Positions 1 to 7,090 of a stretch of 64,000 bases of DNA are shown here, one piece after another. Made by a program: the position numbers and the translations under genes. The number at the start of each line of letters is the position of its first letter. The stretch's first letter is position 1. The DNA lies in the NCBI RefSeq assembly GCF_900108515.1, contig NZ_FNWW01000007.1:1-64000 (forward strand), read 5' to 3'. The notes beneath the pieces are model-generated. The model saw only the letters and a list, made by a program, of their open reading frames with translations. It made no database searches and had not been told where the DNA came from. This DNA comes from Halobacillus karajensis (GTDB lineage Bacteria; Bacillota; Bacilli; Bacillales; Halobacillaceae).

Positions 1-59
1 TATCCGTATTCACGGAAGTTTAGGCTATTCGAGCCCTATAGAGTTTAAGAAGAAGCACC

Positions 60-932
60 TTAACAAATTTGTCTAGTTTTGTGTTGACAATCCAAAACGC
101 CTCCCACAATAAAGAGCGACCCTATTATTTCTGGACCTGTGATCGGCTTGTATAGTAATAGTAACCCCACAACCATAGCTACAAAAGGTTCTAAGTTCGA
201 TAAGATCGAAGCCTTGGATGCGTCAATGTGGCGAATATTATTATTCCATATAAGGGTTGCAATTCCGTGAACAATGATGGCAGTCCCCGCCAGAAAGGCC
301 CAATCAGAAAGGTTAGAACTTATTCGTAAGGGGTTATCCAGGGTAAAAGCAAATGGAATAGACACGATAAACCCAATTATATTCGAATATAAAGTAATGG
401 TAAGAGGATCTATTCTTTTGGATAGTACTCGCGTCAGAATGATCATAATGGCAAAAGTGATCATCGTTACAACGATCCATAGCAACCCCTTTTCTACATG
501 TAAAGACGACAAATTACCTTTCGTTACAACAAAATAGATACCTATGATGGCAATGATTGATCCTACCAAAATACGAATTGTAAGTTTTTCCTTTAGAAAA
601 GTTGCGGCTAGAAATCCAGTTAAAATAGGAGTAGTGGCTAGAATTAAAGCAGATATGGTTGTATCTGCTGTTTGTAACCCTTCAAAGAAGGACCATTGAT
701 TGATAAACACACCTATAATTCCCAGAAATGCAATCGTAACGGCATCTGCTTTATTCACACGTTTTATGGGGTTTTTATAGGAGGATAATCCAATTAACAA
801 AAGTACAATAAATAAAAGTCTCAACATCGTTAACGCTGCAGGGGAGAAATCCTGGACTAATATCTTTCCAAATACAAAGTTACTCCCCCATACGATTACA
901 CAAAATGTCAGCCATATATAAGCCTTTAACAT
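60..932 (-). CDS. EamA/DMT-family transporter with frameshifted C-terminus
   Basis: This is a drug/metabolite transporter of the EamA family, expected to have ten membrane helices in two repeated halves. The N-terminus (WLTFCVIVWGSNFVFGK) and the second-half motif SNLEPFVAMVVGLLLL are typical. I place the start at the ATG at 932 because AAGGTG lies six bases upstream; a GTG three codons earlier overlaps that RBS. The end is odd. The reading frame finishes in a polar tail (LDCQHKTRQIC), whereas dropping one base near 91-97 gives VLIVNTKLDKFVKVL and a stop at 20-22, the kind of end this family normally has. The substrate is unknown. Family call is firm; intactness is doubtful. Confidence 0.85.
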   Translation of the reverse strand: MLKAYIWLTFCVIVWGSNFVFGKILVQDFSPAALTMLRLLFIVLLLIGLSSYKNPIKRVNKADAVTIAFLGIIGVFINQWSFFEGLQTADTTISALILATTPILTGFLAATFLKEKLTIRILVGSIIAIIGIYFVVTKGNLSSLHVEKGLLWIVVTMITFAIMIILTRVLSKRIDPLTITLYSNIIGFIVSIPFAFTLDNPLRISSNLSDWAFLAGTAIIVHGIATLIWNNNIRHIDASKASILSNLEPFVAMVVGLLLLYKPITGPEIIGSLFIVGGVLDCQHKTRQIC

Positions 933-941
933 ACCTGTCAC

Positions 942-1276
942 CTTCTCTATAACTATACTAACGGCTCTATTTTAAACTTTGGAGTACGTTTCGTACATCA
1001 TATTGTTTGGTTATCATGAACTTATTTTAGTAGGGGGTACCAACTTTTCGTCACATTACTCACGCTAAGCCCTTTATTTACAAATAAGGGGCTAGAATAG
1101 ATAACGTATTCTAATATAAAGCTTTAATTTAACATAAATTATCATACCTTCCTACTTTTCAAAAACTATGACATTAAAAGTTTGTGTAAAATTATATTTT
1201 AGGATTGTAAAATCCCTATTTTCATGGAAGATTATGTCTTTCCACGAGAAATGTTTTGCGAGACCCCATATTGGAT
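942..1276. other. Intergenic region without a convincing gene
   Basis: No ORF with a ribosome binding site was seen on either strand. A hairpin with 11-bp arms (one G-T wobble) and an ACA loop lies at about 1066-1092 (AGCCCTTTATT / AATAAGGGGCT) but has no T-run, so a terminator role is uncertain. Confidence 0.5.
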
Positions 1277-1313
1277 AATCGTCCCCGATTGTTTAAGGCT
1301 TGAATTCAAGATA
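1277..1313 (-). repeat. 35-nt palindromic intergenic repeat, copy A
   Basis: On the plus strand it reads AATCGTCCCCGATTG, then a short spacer, then GGCTTGAATTCAAGATA. It contains the perfect 12-bp palindrome CTTGAATTCAAG at 1299-1310. It lies 44 nt past the stop of the 1358-2104 gene and has the same orientation as the copies at 2.7-7.1 kb. Confidence 0.8.
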
Positions 1314-1357
1314 AATATACATTTCACGTTGAGATAACATTTTTTATTTAAGTTATT

Positions 1358-2104
1358 TTATCTACCTTGGTATTTTTCACGCTTTAACTTAACTAAAGTT
1401 ACCAGGATAATAATAAACCCTAGAATCATTGGTAGTAATGGATATATGAAAGGAAAAAATATCGTAGGATAGCCCTGCCATGCATTTGTATAGAACCCTA
1501 ATTTATGAGGTGCAACCACACCTGCGTTTAGTATTTTAGTTTGCAATGCATTCCTTTGAGTTAGTCGAAAATCATCCCTATTAATACTGCCATCCGGATC
1601 GAAAGTATATGTAGTGTACTCTAATTCATTAGATGAAGCCCCACCAGTAATGTCCCCATTCGGCAATTCTTTTTGTATCTCTCGTGTTTTTTTCAAAACC
1701 ACTACTAATGATTTTTTATTCTTTTTAATATCCTCCATTTTTATGAAGGCTATGTCTCCCCAATATCGACTTAATCCACTTTGTTCAACCCTCACTGGGT
1801 ATTTTTCCAGCAAATCCTTTACCTCTCCATCAACTATTAAAGCTAGATTACCTATTGCTGTTCTATGTTCCCAAGGGTCAACAAAGGTGTCTTTATTCTT
1901 TAATTCTTCATCGATCTTAAATGAATGGTTTGCGTATTCAAAATACGGCTCCCTAGAGGGATAATCATTGTTATAAGAGGTAAGTTTGTATCGACTTTCC
2001 ATTAGAGAAGCATGTATAAGCTCAACTAACATTTTTGGACCTAAGGGAACTGAACTTATAAAAAGTAATGCTCCACATATTAAAAAAATCTTCTTCCTAT
2101 TCAT
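1358..2104 (-). CDS. Hypothetical membrane protein, 248 aa
   Basis: I do not recognise a family. The protein starts with a membrane segment or uncleaved signal (ICGALLFISSVPLG). About 170 extracellular-looking residues follow, rich in charged and aromatic residues. It ends with a hydrophobic hairpin (FFPFIYPLLPMILGFIIILV) and a basic tail KLKREKYQGR. The ATG at 2104 has AGGAG seven bases upstream and is preferred over the TTG at 2107. The two-anchor layout suggests an envelope protein facing outward. It is the first (3'-most) of a series of short unrelated minus-strand genes, each with a repeat copy after its stop. Confidence 0.7.
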   Translation of the reverse strand: MNRKKIFLICGALLFISSVPLGPKMLVELIHASLMESRYKLTSYNNDYPSREPYFEYANHSFKIDEELKNKDTFVDPWEHRTAIGNLALIVDGEVKDLLEKYPVRVEQSGLSRYWGDIAFIKMEDIKKNKKSLVVVLKKTREIQKELPNGDITGGASSNELEYTTYTFDPDGSINRDDFRLTQRNALQTKILNAGVVAPHKLGFYTNAWQGYPTIFFPFIYPLLPMILGFIIILVTLVKLKREKYQGR

Positions 2105-2220
2105 CAAAAATCTCCTAAAACTTTTACTTTTTTACTGACGCAACATTAAACTTAAATTCTCTCTGCTGCATACTTATGTACATTGGCTTGATCGACGCAC
2201 AAATTGAGGATGTTAATGAA

Positions 2221-2254
2221 GTGCCCTCGATAGTTGAATACTCGGTTTTGAGAT
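2221..2254 (-). repeat. 35-nt palindromic intergenic repeat, copy B (diverged)
   Basis: The plus strand reads GCCCTCGATAGTTGAATA followed by CTCGGTTTTGAGAT. The C-box has one substitution and the palindrome core is weakened. It lies 55 nt past the stop of the 2310-2687 gene. Confidence 0.6.
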
Positions 2255-2309
2255 GACCTTTAAAATTTTTATCTCATTAGTTAAAAAAAAGTTTCCTATA
2301 CATCTTCCT

Positions 2310-2687
2310 CTAACTAAACTTGTTTACCAACATAATATCTATAATAACTAGGATAAAAAGTACGAAGGCACTTCCATATATATAACGCTTTTTCTCCCGG
2401 CTCCACCATAACGCCAGAGTCATAAGTGAAAAAACAACTATAGACACTTGATTTTTTTGAATTCTATCTTGCTTTTGAAATAGGTTAAGCGCTTCTTTAG
2501 GATCACCTTTAAAAGGCTGCTCACTTATTTCCTTCCCATACCAATTGTAATTAATTACTTGATGAGTTGAAGTTTCCTCTATAAACTCTAATTTCTTAAA
2601 ACCTAATACAGGCAAATCAATAGAAAAAGTAAATAGTAAACCACCGATAATAAAAATTAATATCTGAGCCACTGTCTTTCTTTTCAA
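2310..2687 (-). CDS. Hypothetical membrane protein, 125 aa
   Basis: No family is recognised. The protein has an N-terminal membrane helix (ILIFIIGGLLFTFSIDLPVLG), a soluble loop of about 50 residues with EETSTHQVINYNWYGKE, and two helices near the C-terminus flanking WWSREKKRYIY. The start is a TTG, chosen because GGAGG lies six bases before it and no ATG fits. It belongs to the 1-8 kb series of small minus-strand genes separated by repeats. Confidence 0.65.
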   Translation of the reverse strand: MKRKTVAQILIFIIGGLLFTFSIDLPVLGFKKLEFIEETSTHQVINYNWYGKEISEQPFKGDPKEALNLFQKQDRIQKNQVSIVVFSLMTLALWWSREKKRYIYGSAFVLFILVIIDIMLVNKFS

Positions 2688-2721
2688 GAAACTCCTCCTT
2701 GCTTATTTTATTTTGTTGCGT

Positions 2722-2756
2722 TATTGCCCCCATTACAGGAAGACTCGAAATCGAGA
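2722..2756 (-). repeat. 35-nt palindromic intergenic repeat, copy C
   Basis: The plus strand reads ATTGCCCCCATTACAGG followed by AAGACTCGAAATCGAGAT. The arms CTCGA/TCGAG differ from the CTTGA/TCAAG arms of other copies but remain complementary, which is a compensated change. It lies 33 nt past the stop of the 2790-3080 gene. Confidence 0.8.
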
Positions 2757-2789
2757 TCGATCTTATTTTTCACTTTAGGACCTTTTAGT

Positions 2790-3080
2790 TTACGGTTGTT
2801 GAAAACCAAATATCGCCACAAATAACAAAAAGGATGAAAGACATATCCCAATAATATTCACTATAACAAGGCTCACTTTTACGCTTCCTCTGATTCCAAA
2901 TAAACCAAATACTAATCCCAACACACCCAAAATCAAAGGTAAAAAAATACTTATATTTAAAACAGATGTAAATATTCCATTACCCCATCGAGTTAAACCA
3001 GCTAACAAAGGAAAGACAGTTAATACGAACAAAATTCCCGATATAATTGAAAGAGACTTCTTTGAAATAATAAGCACCAC
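2790..3080 (-). CDS. Hypothetical small membrane protein, 96 aa
   Basis: Three or four hydrophobic segments fill the protein (IISGILFVLTVFPLLAGL, IFLPLILGVLGLVFGLFGI, VIVNIIGICLSSFLLFVAIFG). The family is not recognised. The start is unclear: the first codons are two consecutive GTGs with no ideal RBS, while AGGTGG overlaps them, so true initiation may lie a few codons in. The neighbouring repeats mark it as one unit of the cassette-like series. Confidence 0.6.
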   Translation of the reverse strand: MVLIISKKSLSIISGILFVLTVFPLLAGLTRWGNGIFTSVLNISIFLPLILGVLGLVFGLFGIRGSVKVSLVIVNIIGICLSSFLLFVAIFGFQQP

Positions 3081-3115
3081 CTATTTAGTAAAAAGTCCAT
3101 TTATTAACTTTGAAT

Positions 3116-3150
3116 AATCGCCCCAGTTTCATTAAGATTTGATTTCGAGA
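3116..3150 (-). repeat. 35-nt palindromic intergenic repeat, copy D
   Basis: The plus strand reads AATCGCCCCAGTTTCATT followed by AAGATTTGATTTCGAGA. It lies about 60 nt past the stop of the 3210-3413 gene. The palindrome is imperfect. Confidence 0.7.
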
Positions 3151-3209
3151 CACTCTCCTGTACAAACTTTCATTTCTATTAAACAATCGTCCTTATTTAT
3201 TGAAAAAGA

Positions 3210-3413
3210 TTATTTCTTTTTTCGTGACTGTATGTATTTTTGTGTCAACAACCCTGCATTAAAAACCGATAAAATCATAATAAAGTAGAAGAGTATTTGA
3301 TTGAACAAAAACCTTTCATCACCAATAAACACAATATAAGAAAAAGAATTATATACAAAACCGATAGCAACTAATAGTGATATGATAAGTTGCCATTTTA
3401 AAGACTTAATCAT
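3210..3413 (-). CDS. Hypothetical small membrane protein, 67 aa
   Basis: Two predicted membrane helices (LIISLLVAIGFVYNSFSYIVFI and ILFYFIMILSVFNAGLL) are followed by a basic tail QSRKKK, probably cytoplasmic. The start at 3413 has GAGGAG seven bases upstream. An upstream in-frame start would read through the neighbouring repeat and is rejected. No family is recognised. Confidence 0.65.
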   Translation of the reverse strand: MIKSLKWQLIISLLVAIGFVYNSFSYIVFIGDERFLFNQILFYFIMILSVFNAGLLTQKYIQSRKKK

Positions 3414-3438
3414 ATTATTCGCTCCTCGTTGTTTCAGG

Positions 3439-3474
3439 TTTGCCCCCGATTCTGTAAGACTCGAATTCAAAATA
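3439..3474 (-). repeat. 35-nt palindromic intergenic repeat, copy E
   Basis: The plus strand reads TTTGCCCCCGATTCTGT followed by AAGACTCGAATTCAAAAT. It lies 30 nt past the stop of the 3505-3681 gene and 25 nt upstream of the start of the next gene. Confidence 0.75.
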
Positions 3475-3504
3475 TCTATGAATAACTTTAATTAATACAG
3501 CTCT

Positions 3505-3681
3505 TTATTTTTCGGATAAAAAATATCTTGCATTTACAAAAAATATGGTACCAAGAAGAAATAACATTATTATAAACCAACTTGCAATAGCTGAATAATC
3601 ACTTTTAAATATAAATTCGCTTGTTAAAGTAACAAATACCATTATTGCCATAACAACATACAACCCTATTAAATGCTTCAT
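3505..3681 (-). CDS. Hypothetical small membrane protein, 58 aa
   Basis: Two hydrophobic helices (LIGLYVVMAIMVFVTLTSEFI and IASWFIIMLFLLGTIFFV) make up most of the protein. AAAGG lies about ten bases before the ATG at 3681; a GTG eight codons upstream is possible. No family is recognised. It has the same gene-then-repeat arrangement as its neighbours. Confidence 0.6.
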   Translation of the reverse strand: MKHLIGLYVVMAIMVFVTLTSEFIFKSDYSAIASWFIIMLFLLGTIFFVNARYFLSEK

Positions 3682-3873
3682 AAGTTGAACCTTTGAACCT
3701 CCCACTAATATTTACTAACATTTCTTACGAGTAAAAAGCTATCTATCATATACTCCCAAGATAAGTAAGAAACAAGTTTTCCCGACTACTATCACTCTTT
3801 AAAGGTTAAAAAAGAAAGGTGGATATTTGATAGAATCGATACGAAGCACCGACGAAAAGCGCGCCAACGACCC

Positions 3874-4224
3874 CTAACAAAAGGTATCTAACTTTGTATA
3901 GCCACTCGTATTTATATTCCTTCGGATCCTCCCACTTTTGATACTCTTTTTCACAGTGAAAAATATTAACAATATTAGTGGAACAACGATAATTACAACT
4001 ACCCCAAGAAAGAAAATCTGATTATAATACACCATGGATGCTTCCGCCAGAAATGTTTTTAATACTTCACCTAAAGCGACAAATAGCAAAATCACAAGCA
4101 TTGCAATAGATGTGAAAATCGAAGAGATTTTCCGACCCCTCTTAAAATCTCTTATGCTCAAATATGGAATTAAAAAAATTAATCCAATCGCTGCCAAAGC
4201 GTAAAAATATGTAACACCATACAT
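3874..4224 (-). CDS. Hypothetical membrane protein, 116 aa
   Basis: Three membrane helices are visible: ALAAIGLIFLIPYL, SIFTSIAMLVILLFVALG and FFLGVVVIIVVPLILLIFF. Between and after them lie basic loops (RDFKRGRKI, VKKSIKSGRIRR), so these loops are likely cytoplasmic. AGGAGGGG lies four bases before the ATG. No family is recognised. It is the one minus-strand gene in the series with no clear repeat copy directly after its stop. Confidence 0.65.
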   Translation of the reverse strand: MYGVTYFYALAAIGLIFLIPYLSIRDFKRGRKISSIFTSIAMLVILLFVALGEVLKTFLAEASMVYYNQIFFLGVVVIIVVPLILLIFFTVKKSIKSGRIRRNINTSGYTKLDTFC

Positions 4225-4313
4225 GGAACCCCTCCTACTTTCTACCTCTACGTAATGGCGGCTTTCTAAGTTTCACAAAAAGAACACGACTTTTTATAAG
4301 GGAATTAACCCCC

Positions 4314-4334
4314 GTTATCCCGAAACTGAGTCTT
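4314..4334 (+). repeat. Inverted partial copy of the intergenic repeat
   Basis: The plus strand reads GTTATCCCGAAACTGAGTCT, the reverse orientation of the repeat core. It matches the left arm of the paired copy at 6609-6629. No C-box accompanies it, so it is either a half-element or a remnant. Confidence 0.5.
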
Positions 4335-4384
4335 CAAAAAACCTACCCTAAACATCAATAAAGGAGACGATCCCCTTGTTCTAG

Positions 4385-4420
4385 AATCGCCCCCATTAGC
4401 GAAAGACTTGATTTCAAGAT
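4385..4420 (-). repeat. 35-nt palindromic intergenic repeat, copy F
   Basis: This is a near-consensus copy. The plus strand reads AATCGCCCCCATTAGCG followed by AAAGACTTGATTTCAAGAT, with CTTGA/TCAAG arms at 4407-4418. It lies 15 nt past the stop of the RDD gene. Confidence 0.85.
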
Positions 4421-4435
4421 AAACTCAGGAAAAAT

Positions 4436-4858
4436 TCATACTTCATTTGAAACAAAAGTTCCAGCTACAAAATCGTGAATTGCTTTTTTATCTTTGCGAA
4501 ATACAATCATTAACGCACTCACCAGCGTGGATAAACCAACAGTTAAATACCCTATTAGAAACTTGCCGATGAATTCTCTAAAAAACATATCCGCTATATT
4601 TAATTCCTTACCATTAGCTTTATTTATCCTTATGTTTACTAACCTTTTTCCTACGTTGTAGCCTCCCCAGATTACAGGAAGGATGATGGAATAAACGATA
4701 TACAAGACGTTCCAAGTGACACCTTGTGTCCAATTTAGTGACGGTGTACCTGTATAAAGATAAACAAAAACTCCGATTGGAATAACAATAACTAATGTAT
4801 CTAACACACCAGCAAACAACCTCATTCCAAAACCTGCTCTATCTAAATCAAACCCCAT
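4436..4858 (-). CDS. RDD family membrane protein, 140 aa
   Basis: The N-terminal FDLDRAGFGMRLFAGVLDTLVI carries the Arg and Asp-Asp pattern that names the RDD family. The later motif GGYNVGKRLVNIRI-NKANGKELNIADMFFREFIG is the usual second half. Three or four membrane helices are expected. Some RDD proteins in halophiles have been linked to Na+/H+ exchange, but most are uncharacterised and I assign no transport activity. GGGGTGATG precedes the ATG at a good distance. It sits between two repeat copies. Confidence 0.9.
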   Translation of the reverse strand: MGFDLDRAGFGMRLFAGVLDTLVIVIPIGVFVYLYTGTPSLNWTQGVTWNVLYIVYSIILPVIWGGYNVGKRLVNIRINKANGKELNIADMFFREFIGKFLIGYLTVGLSTLVSALMIVFRKDKKAIHDFVAGTFVSNEV

Positions 4859-4966
4859 TTCATCACCCCTTCTGAACCTTTGTTCAAAACATTACACAAC
4901 CAGAAACGACCCCCTATCTCTGCTCAAACGTTCTATCAATAAAGTTATAGTATCCCCCTATTGAAC

Positions 4967-5003
4967 AATCGCCACCGTTACTGGAAGTCTCGATTGCAAG
5001 ATA
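4967..5003 (-). repeat. 35-nt palindromic intergenic repeat, copy G
   Basis: The plus strand reads AATCGCCACCGTTACTGG followed by AAGTCTCGATTGCAAGATA. The palindrome is imperfect. It lies 28 nt past the stop of the GNAT gene at 5032. Confidence 0.75.
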
Positions 5004-5031
5004 GATTGGAATTTATTTTTGTTTTTTTTGC

Positions 5032-5562
5032 TTATTGCATATTATCCCATTCATTATCTAAGACACTCATTTCCCATAAACTCCAGTATTCGTTACCAAT
5101 TCTTCTTGAATCCCTTAGTAATCCCTCTTTTTTAAATCCTGCTTTTTCATAACAAGCAATTGCAGAAGAGTTGAAATCAAATACACCAAGACTAACTCTA
5201 TGTAAACCTAGTTCATCAAATGCTATCTTAAGAATTTCTGTCATTATTTGTTGCCCAATACCATTTCCTCTTACACTTTTATCACCAACTAATACTTTCC
5301 CTACTCTTGCTGACTTATTTGTTCGATCAATCTTACCCAATGAAATATGTCCTATTATACTATCTGTTTCTTTTTCGACCACACTGTAAATTAAAACCTC
5401 GGAGTCCTTATCATTCGCATTCTTAAGATAACTTTCAAGTTGTGCCTCATCTAATGGGAAACTAAACTTTGGACCTCCCCATTGTAGTAAAAACTTAGGG
5501 GTTTCAATCCAATTAATAAGCTGTTGAAAGTGTGCACGTTCAAAAAATTTTAACTCGATCAT
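5032..5562 (-). CDS. GNAT-family N-acetyltransferase, RimJ/RimL type, 176 aa
   Basis: The protein is a GCN5-related acetyltransferase that should transfer an acetyl group from acetyl-CoA to an amine. The acetyl-CoA loop appears as RGNGIGQQIMTEIL, and the C-terminal LHRVSLGVFDFNSSAIACYEKAGFKKEG is typical of the RimJ/RimL group. The substrate cannot be told. The ATG at 5562 has AGGGG eight bases upstream; the GTG three codons earlier overlaps that site. It is one of three acetyltransferase genes in the window; the other two (18.6 kb and 34.6 kb) are broken. Confidence 0.9.
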   Translation of the reverse strand: MIELKFFERAHFQQLINWIETPKFLLQWGGPKFSFPLDEAQLESYLKNANDKDSEVLIYSVVEKETDSIIGHISLGKIDRTNKSARVGKVLVGDKSVRGNGIGQQIMTEILKIAFDELGLHRVSLGVFDFNSSAIACYEKAGFKKEGLLRDSRRIGNEYWSLWEMSVLDNEWDNMQ

Positions 5563-5599
5563 AAGAATCACCCCTTAATAATTATGATTTATTTTCAGT

Positions 5600-5636
5600 A
5601 TTGCCCCCAGATTGCTTAAGACTTGATTTCAAGGTA
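5600..5636 (-). repeat. 35-nt palindromic intergenic repeat, copy H
   Basis: The plus strand reads ATTGCCCCCAGATTGCTT followed by AAGACTTGATTTCAAGGTAT. On the minus strand this copy encodes the last residues (YLEIKS and stop) of the tiny ORF at 5616-5774. Confidence 0.8.
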
Positions 5637-5774
5637 TTTTTTGAAATGTACATCTACTGTAGAGAAATCTCCATCACTCCTCTTATTTAATATTTCCTTA
5701 TATATTCTCGTGTTCATTAGATTGTTATTCATTTGAATCGCACTTTTAAGCCAATTGAACAAACCATTGTTCAT
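5616..5774 (-). CDS. Hypothetical 52-aa protein ending inside a repeat
   Basis: The translation begins MNNGLFNWLKSAIQMNNN and ends FKKYLEIKS, the last residues being encoded by repeat copy H. AAGGGG lies six bases before the ATG, which supports translation. The protein is soluble-looking and basic, with no known family. It may be a complete tiny gene or the truncated front of a longer gene cut by the repeat. Confidence 0.45.
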   Translation of the reverse strand: MNNGLFNWLKSAIQMNNNLMNTRIYKEILNKRSDGDFSTVDVHFKKYLEIKS

Positions 5775-5860
5775 GATTTACCCCTTCATATAAAGTTTGG
5801 ATACTTAAAATATGTTAGGATAGGGATATTCTTTACACCAAATATAACTAGGAGGAGATT

Positions 5861-6220
5861 ATGAGAATATTATATATCGCAAGCCTGGCAGGCGTTTTGA
5901 TTGGGCTTTTTATGGAATGGTTTTCAATAGAGTTTTGGTCATGGAATGGTTTGCAACATTGGTCCGGTTTTTTCGTCGGGCTAACCACCGTCCTCACCCT
6001 TTCTCTGTTTTTGACAATACAACGGCAACATGTGGTGCGATTCTTGACTGTCTTGATTCCTCTATTCGTTATCCTGCAGTGGATATTTTATGTCCCATTG
6101 GTACCAGGTGCGGGGATGAACTTGGGAGCAGGGATGGAAATAACGAGTTATGGATTTTATTTTACGCTAGTGAGTGCTTTGGTTGCGCTAGTTGCACATA
6201 TACGATATAGCAGAACGTAG
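5861..6220 (+). CDS. Hypothetical four-helix membrane protein, 119 aa
   Basis: Four hydrophobic helices cover almost the whole protein, separated by short loops with conserved-looking tryptophans (MEWFSIEFWSWNGLQHWSG). AGGAGGAG lies six bases before the ATG. It is the only convincing plus-strand gene in the 1-8 kb series, and its stop is followed 80 nt later by a diverged repeat that belongs to the opposite strand. The function is unknown. Confidence 0.7.
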   Translation: MRILYIASLAGVLIGLFMEWFSIEFWSWNGLQHWSGFFVGLTTVLTLSLFLTIQRQHVVRFLTVLIPLFVILQWIFYVPLVPGAGMNLGAGMEITSYGFYFTLVSALVALVAHIRYSRT

Positions 6221-6302
6221 GATATGCAGCATACATCGCTTTTGAATAGAATCGGATATTTTTCAAGAAGATCCAAAAAGAGTACAAATCACATTATTCC
6301 AG

Positions 6303-6332
6303 ATTTGCCCCCTTCTTTACAATTGAATATGG
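6303..6332 (-). repeat. Diverged copy of the intergenic repeat, copy I
   Basis: The plus strand reads ATTTGCCCCCTTCTTTAC followed by AATTGAATATGG. The C-box is intact but the palindrome is degraded. It lies 11 nt past the stop of the 6344-6520 ORF. Confidence 0.5.
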
Positions 6333-6343
6333 TAATTAACCAT

Positions 6344-6520
6344 TTAGTATTTACCTATAAAAGTATCGAATTGAATCGCAAAGCCAGCTAATAAAATAAT
6401 TCCGATCAATAAGCAACCTATGTGCACAACTCTTTGAAAAGTGGTCTCTTCTTTTACCTTTTTTATTGTTACTAAAGGGAATAAGGTTAATAAAACACCA
6501 AACAATAAAGCATAATCCAT
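6344..6520 (-). CDS. Small membrane protein, 58 aa
   Basis: This is a short ORF with two hydrophobic helices (MDYALLFGVLLTLFPLVTI and CLLIGIILLAGFAIQF) joined by the charged loop KKVKEETTFQRVVH. AAAGGGGG lies about six bases before the ATG. No family is recognised. It is followed by repeat copy I, keeping the gene-plus-repeat pattern. Confidence 0.6.
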   Translation of the reverse strand: MDYALLFGVLLTLFPLVTIKKVKEETTFQRVVHIGCLLIGIILLAGFAIQFDTFIGKY

Positions 6521-6608
6521 AACATCCCCCTTTCCTAATTACTTCGCATAATTACAACAAGGTTTATCTATACATACGATTACCCTGATAAACTGTTTCA
6601 AATAGTTC

Positions 6609-6672
6609 ATTATCTCGAAACTGAGTCTTCAAGAATACTGCCCTATACTTAAAGACTCAGCTTCGAGATAAT
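6609..6672. repeat. Inverted pair of repeat copies (21-bp arms)
   Basis: Two copies of the repeat core face each other. The left arm, 6609-6629, reads ATTATCTCGAAACTGAGTCT plus T; the right arm, 6652-6672, is its complement with one mismatch. About 22 nt separate them, containing a GCCC box. The transcript could fold into a long hairpin. The pair lies about 85 nt past the stop of the 6757-6984 gene. Confidence 0.8.
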
Positions 6673-6756
6673 CGTCCTGTCACTGAATAAAAAAATTTGT
6701 TAAAATCACCCCTTTCCCACATTATGCCGCCCATTCATTGCCCTCTTAAACAAAAC

Positions 6757-6984
6757 CTAACGTTTTGTTCTTATAATAATTGTTAAAAAATAGGTAAGGT
6801 TGGCGATTAATACGATGACCAACAAATCAAAGGTTCTATTTCCAAAACTCAATTCTTGAGCTGAAAAACCTCCAGAAGAAGAAAAGACTGGAGTGTCATT
6901 CATAGTTAAGAGGATACCTGATGCCATTTGATAAACTAAGTAAAGTAAAATAAAGCTCCCTATAAAAATTAAATACTTCTTCAT
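6757..6984 (-). CDS. Hypothetical two-helix membrane protein, 75 aa
   Basis: One helix (YLIFIGSFILLYLVYQMASGILL) is followed by an outside loop rich in Ser/Gly and a second helix (LLVIVLIANLTYFLTIII) with a basic end. The ATG at 6984 is chosen because the purine-rich GGGAAG sits directly before it and AAGGGG about 12 bases upstream; the longer frame has no RBS. No family is recognised. Confidence 0.6.
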   Translation of the reverse strand: MKKYLIFIGSFILLYLVYQMASGILLTMNDTPVFSSSGGFSAQELSFGNRTFDLLVIVLIANLTYFLTIIIRTKR

Positions 6985-7056
6985 ATCTTCCCACCCCTTC
7001 CCCTCATCTATTACGATTAGAGTCCAGCATAGTTTCAACCCTGCCAATTTAAATAA

Positions 7057-7090
7057 AAAGCTGAAGACCGTTAAAACGATCTTCAGCTTT
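7057..7090 (-). terminator. Rho-independent terminator
   Basis: An 11-bp inverted repeat AAAGCTGAAGA / TCTTCAGCTTT is followed on the minus strand by TTTTATTT. It ends transcription of the lipoprotein gene at 7159-7848, just beyond repeat copy J. Confidence 0.85.
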
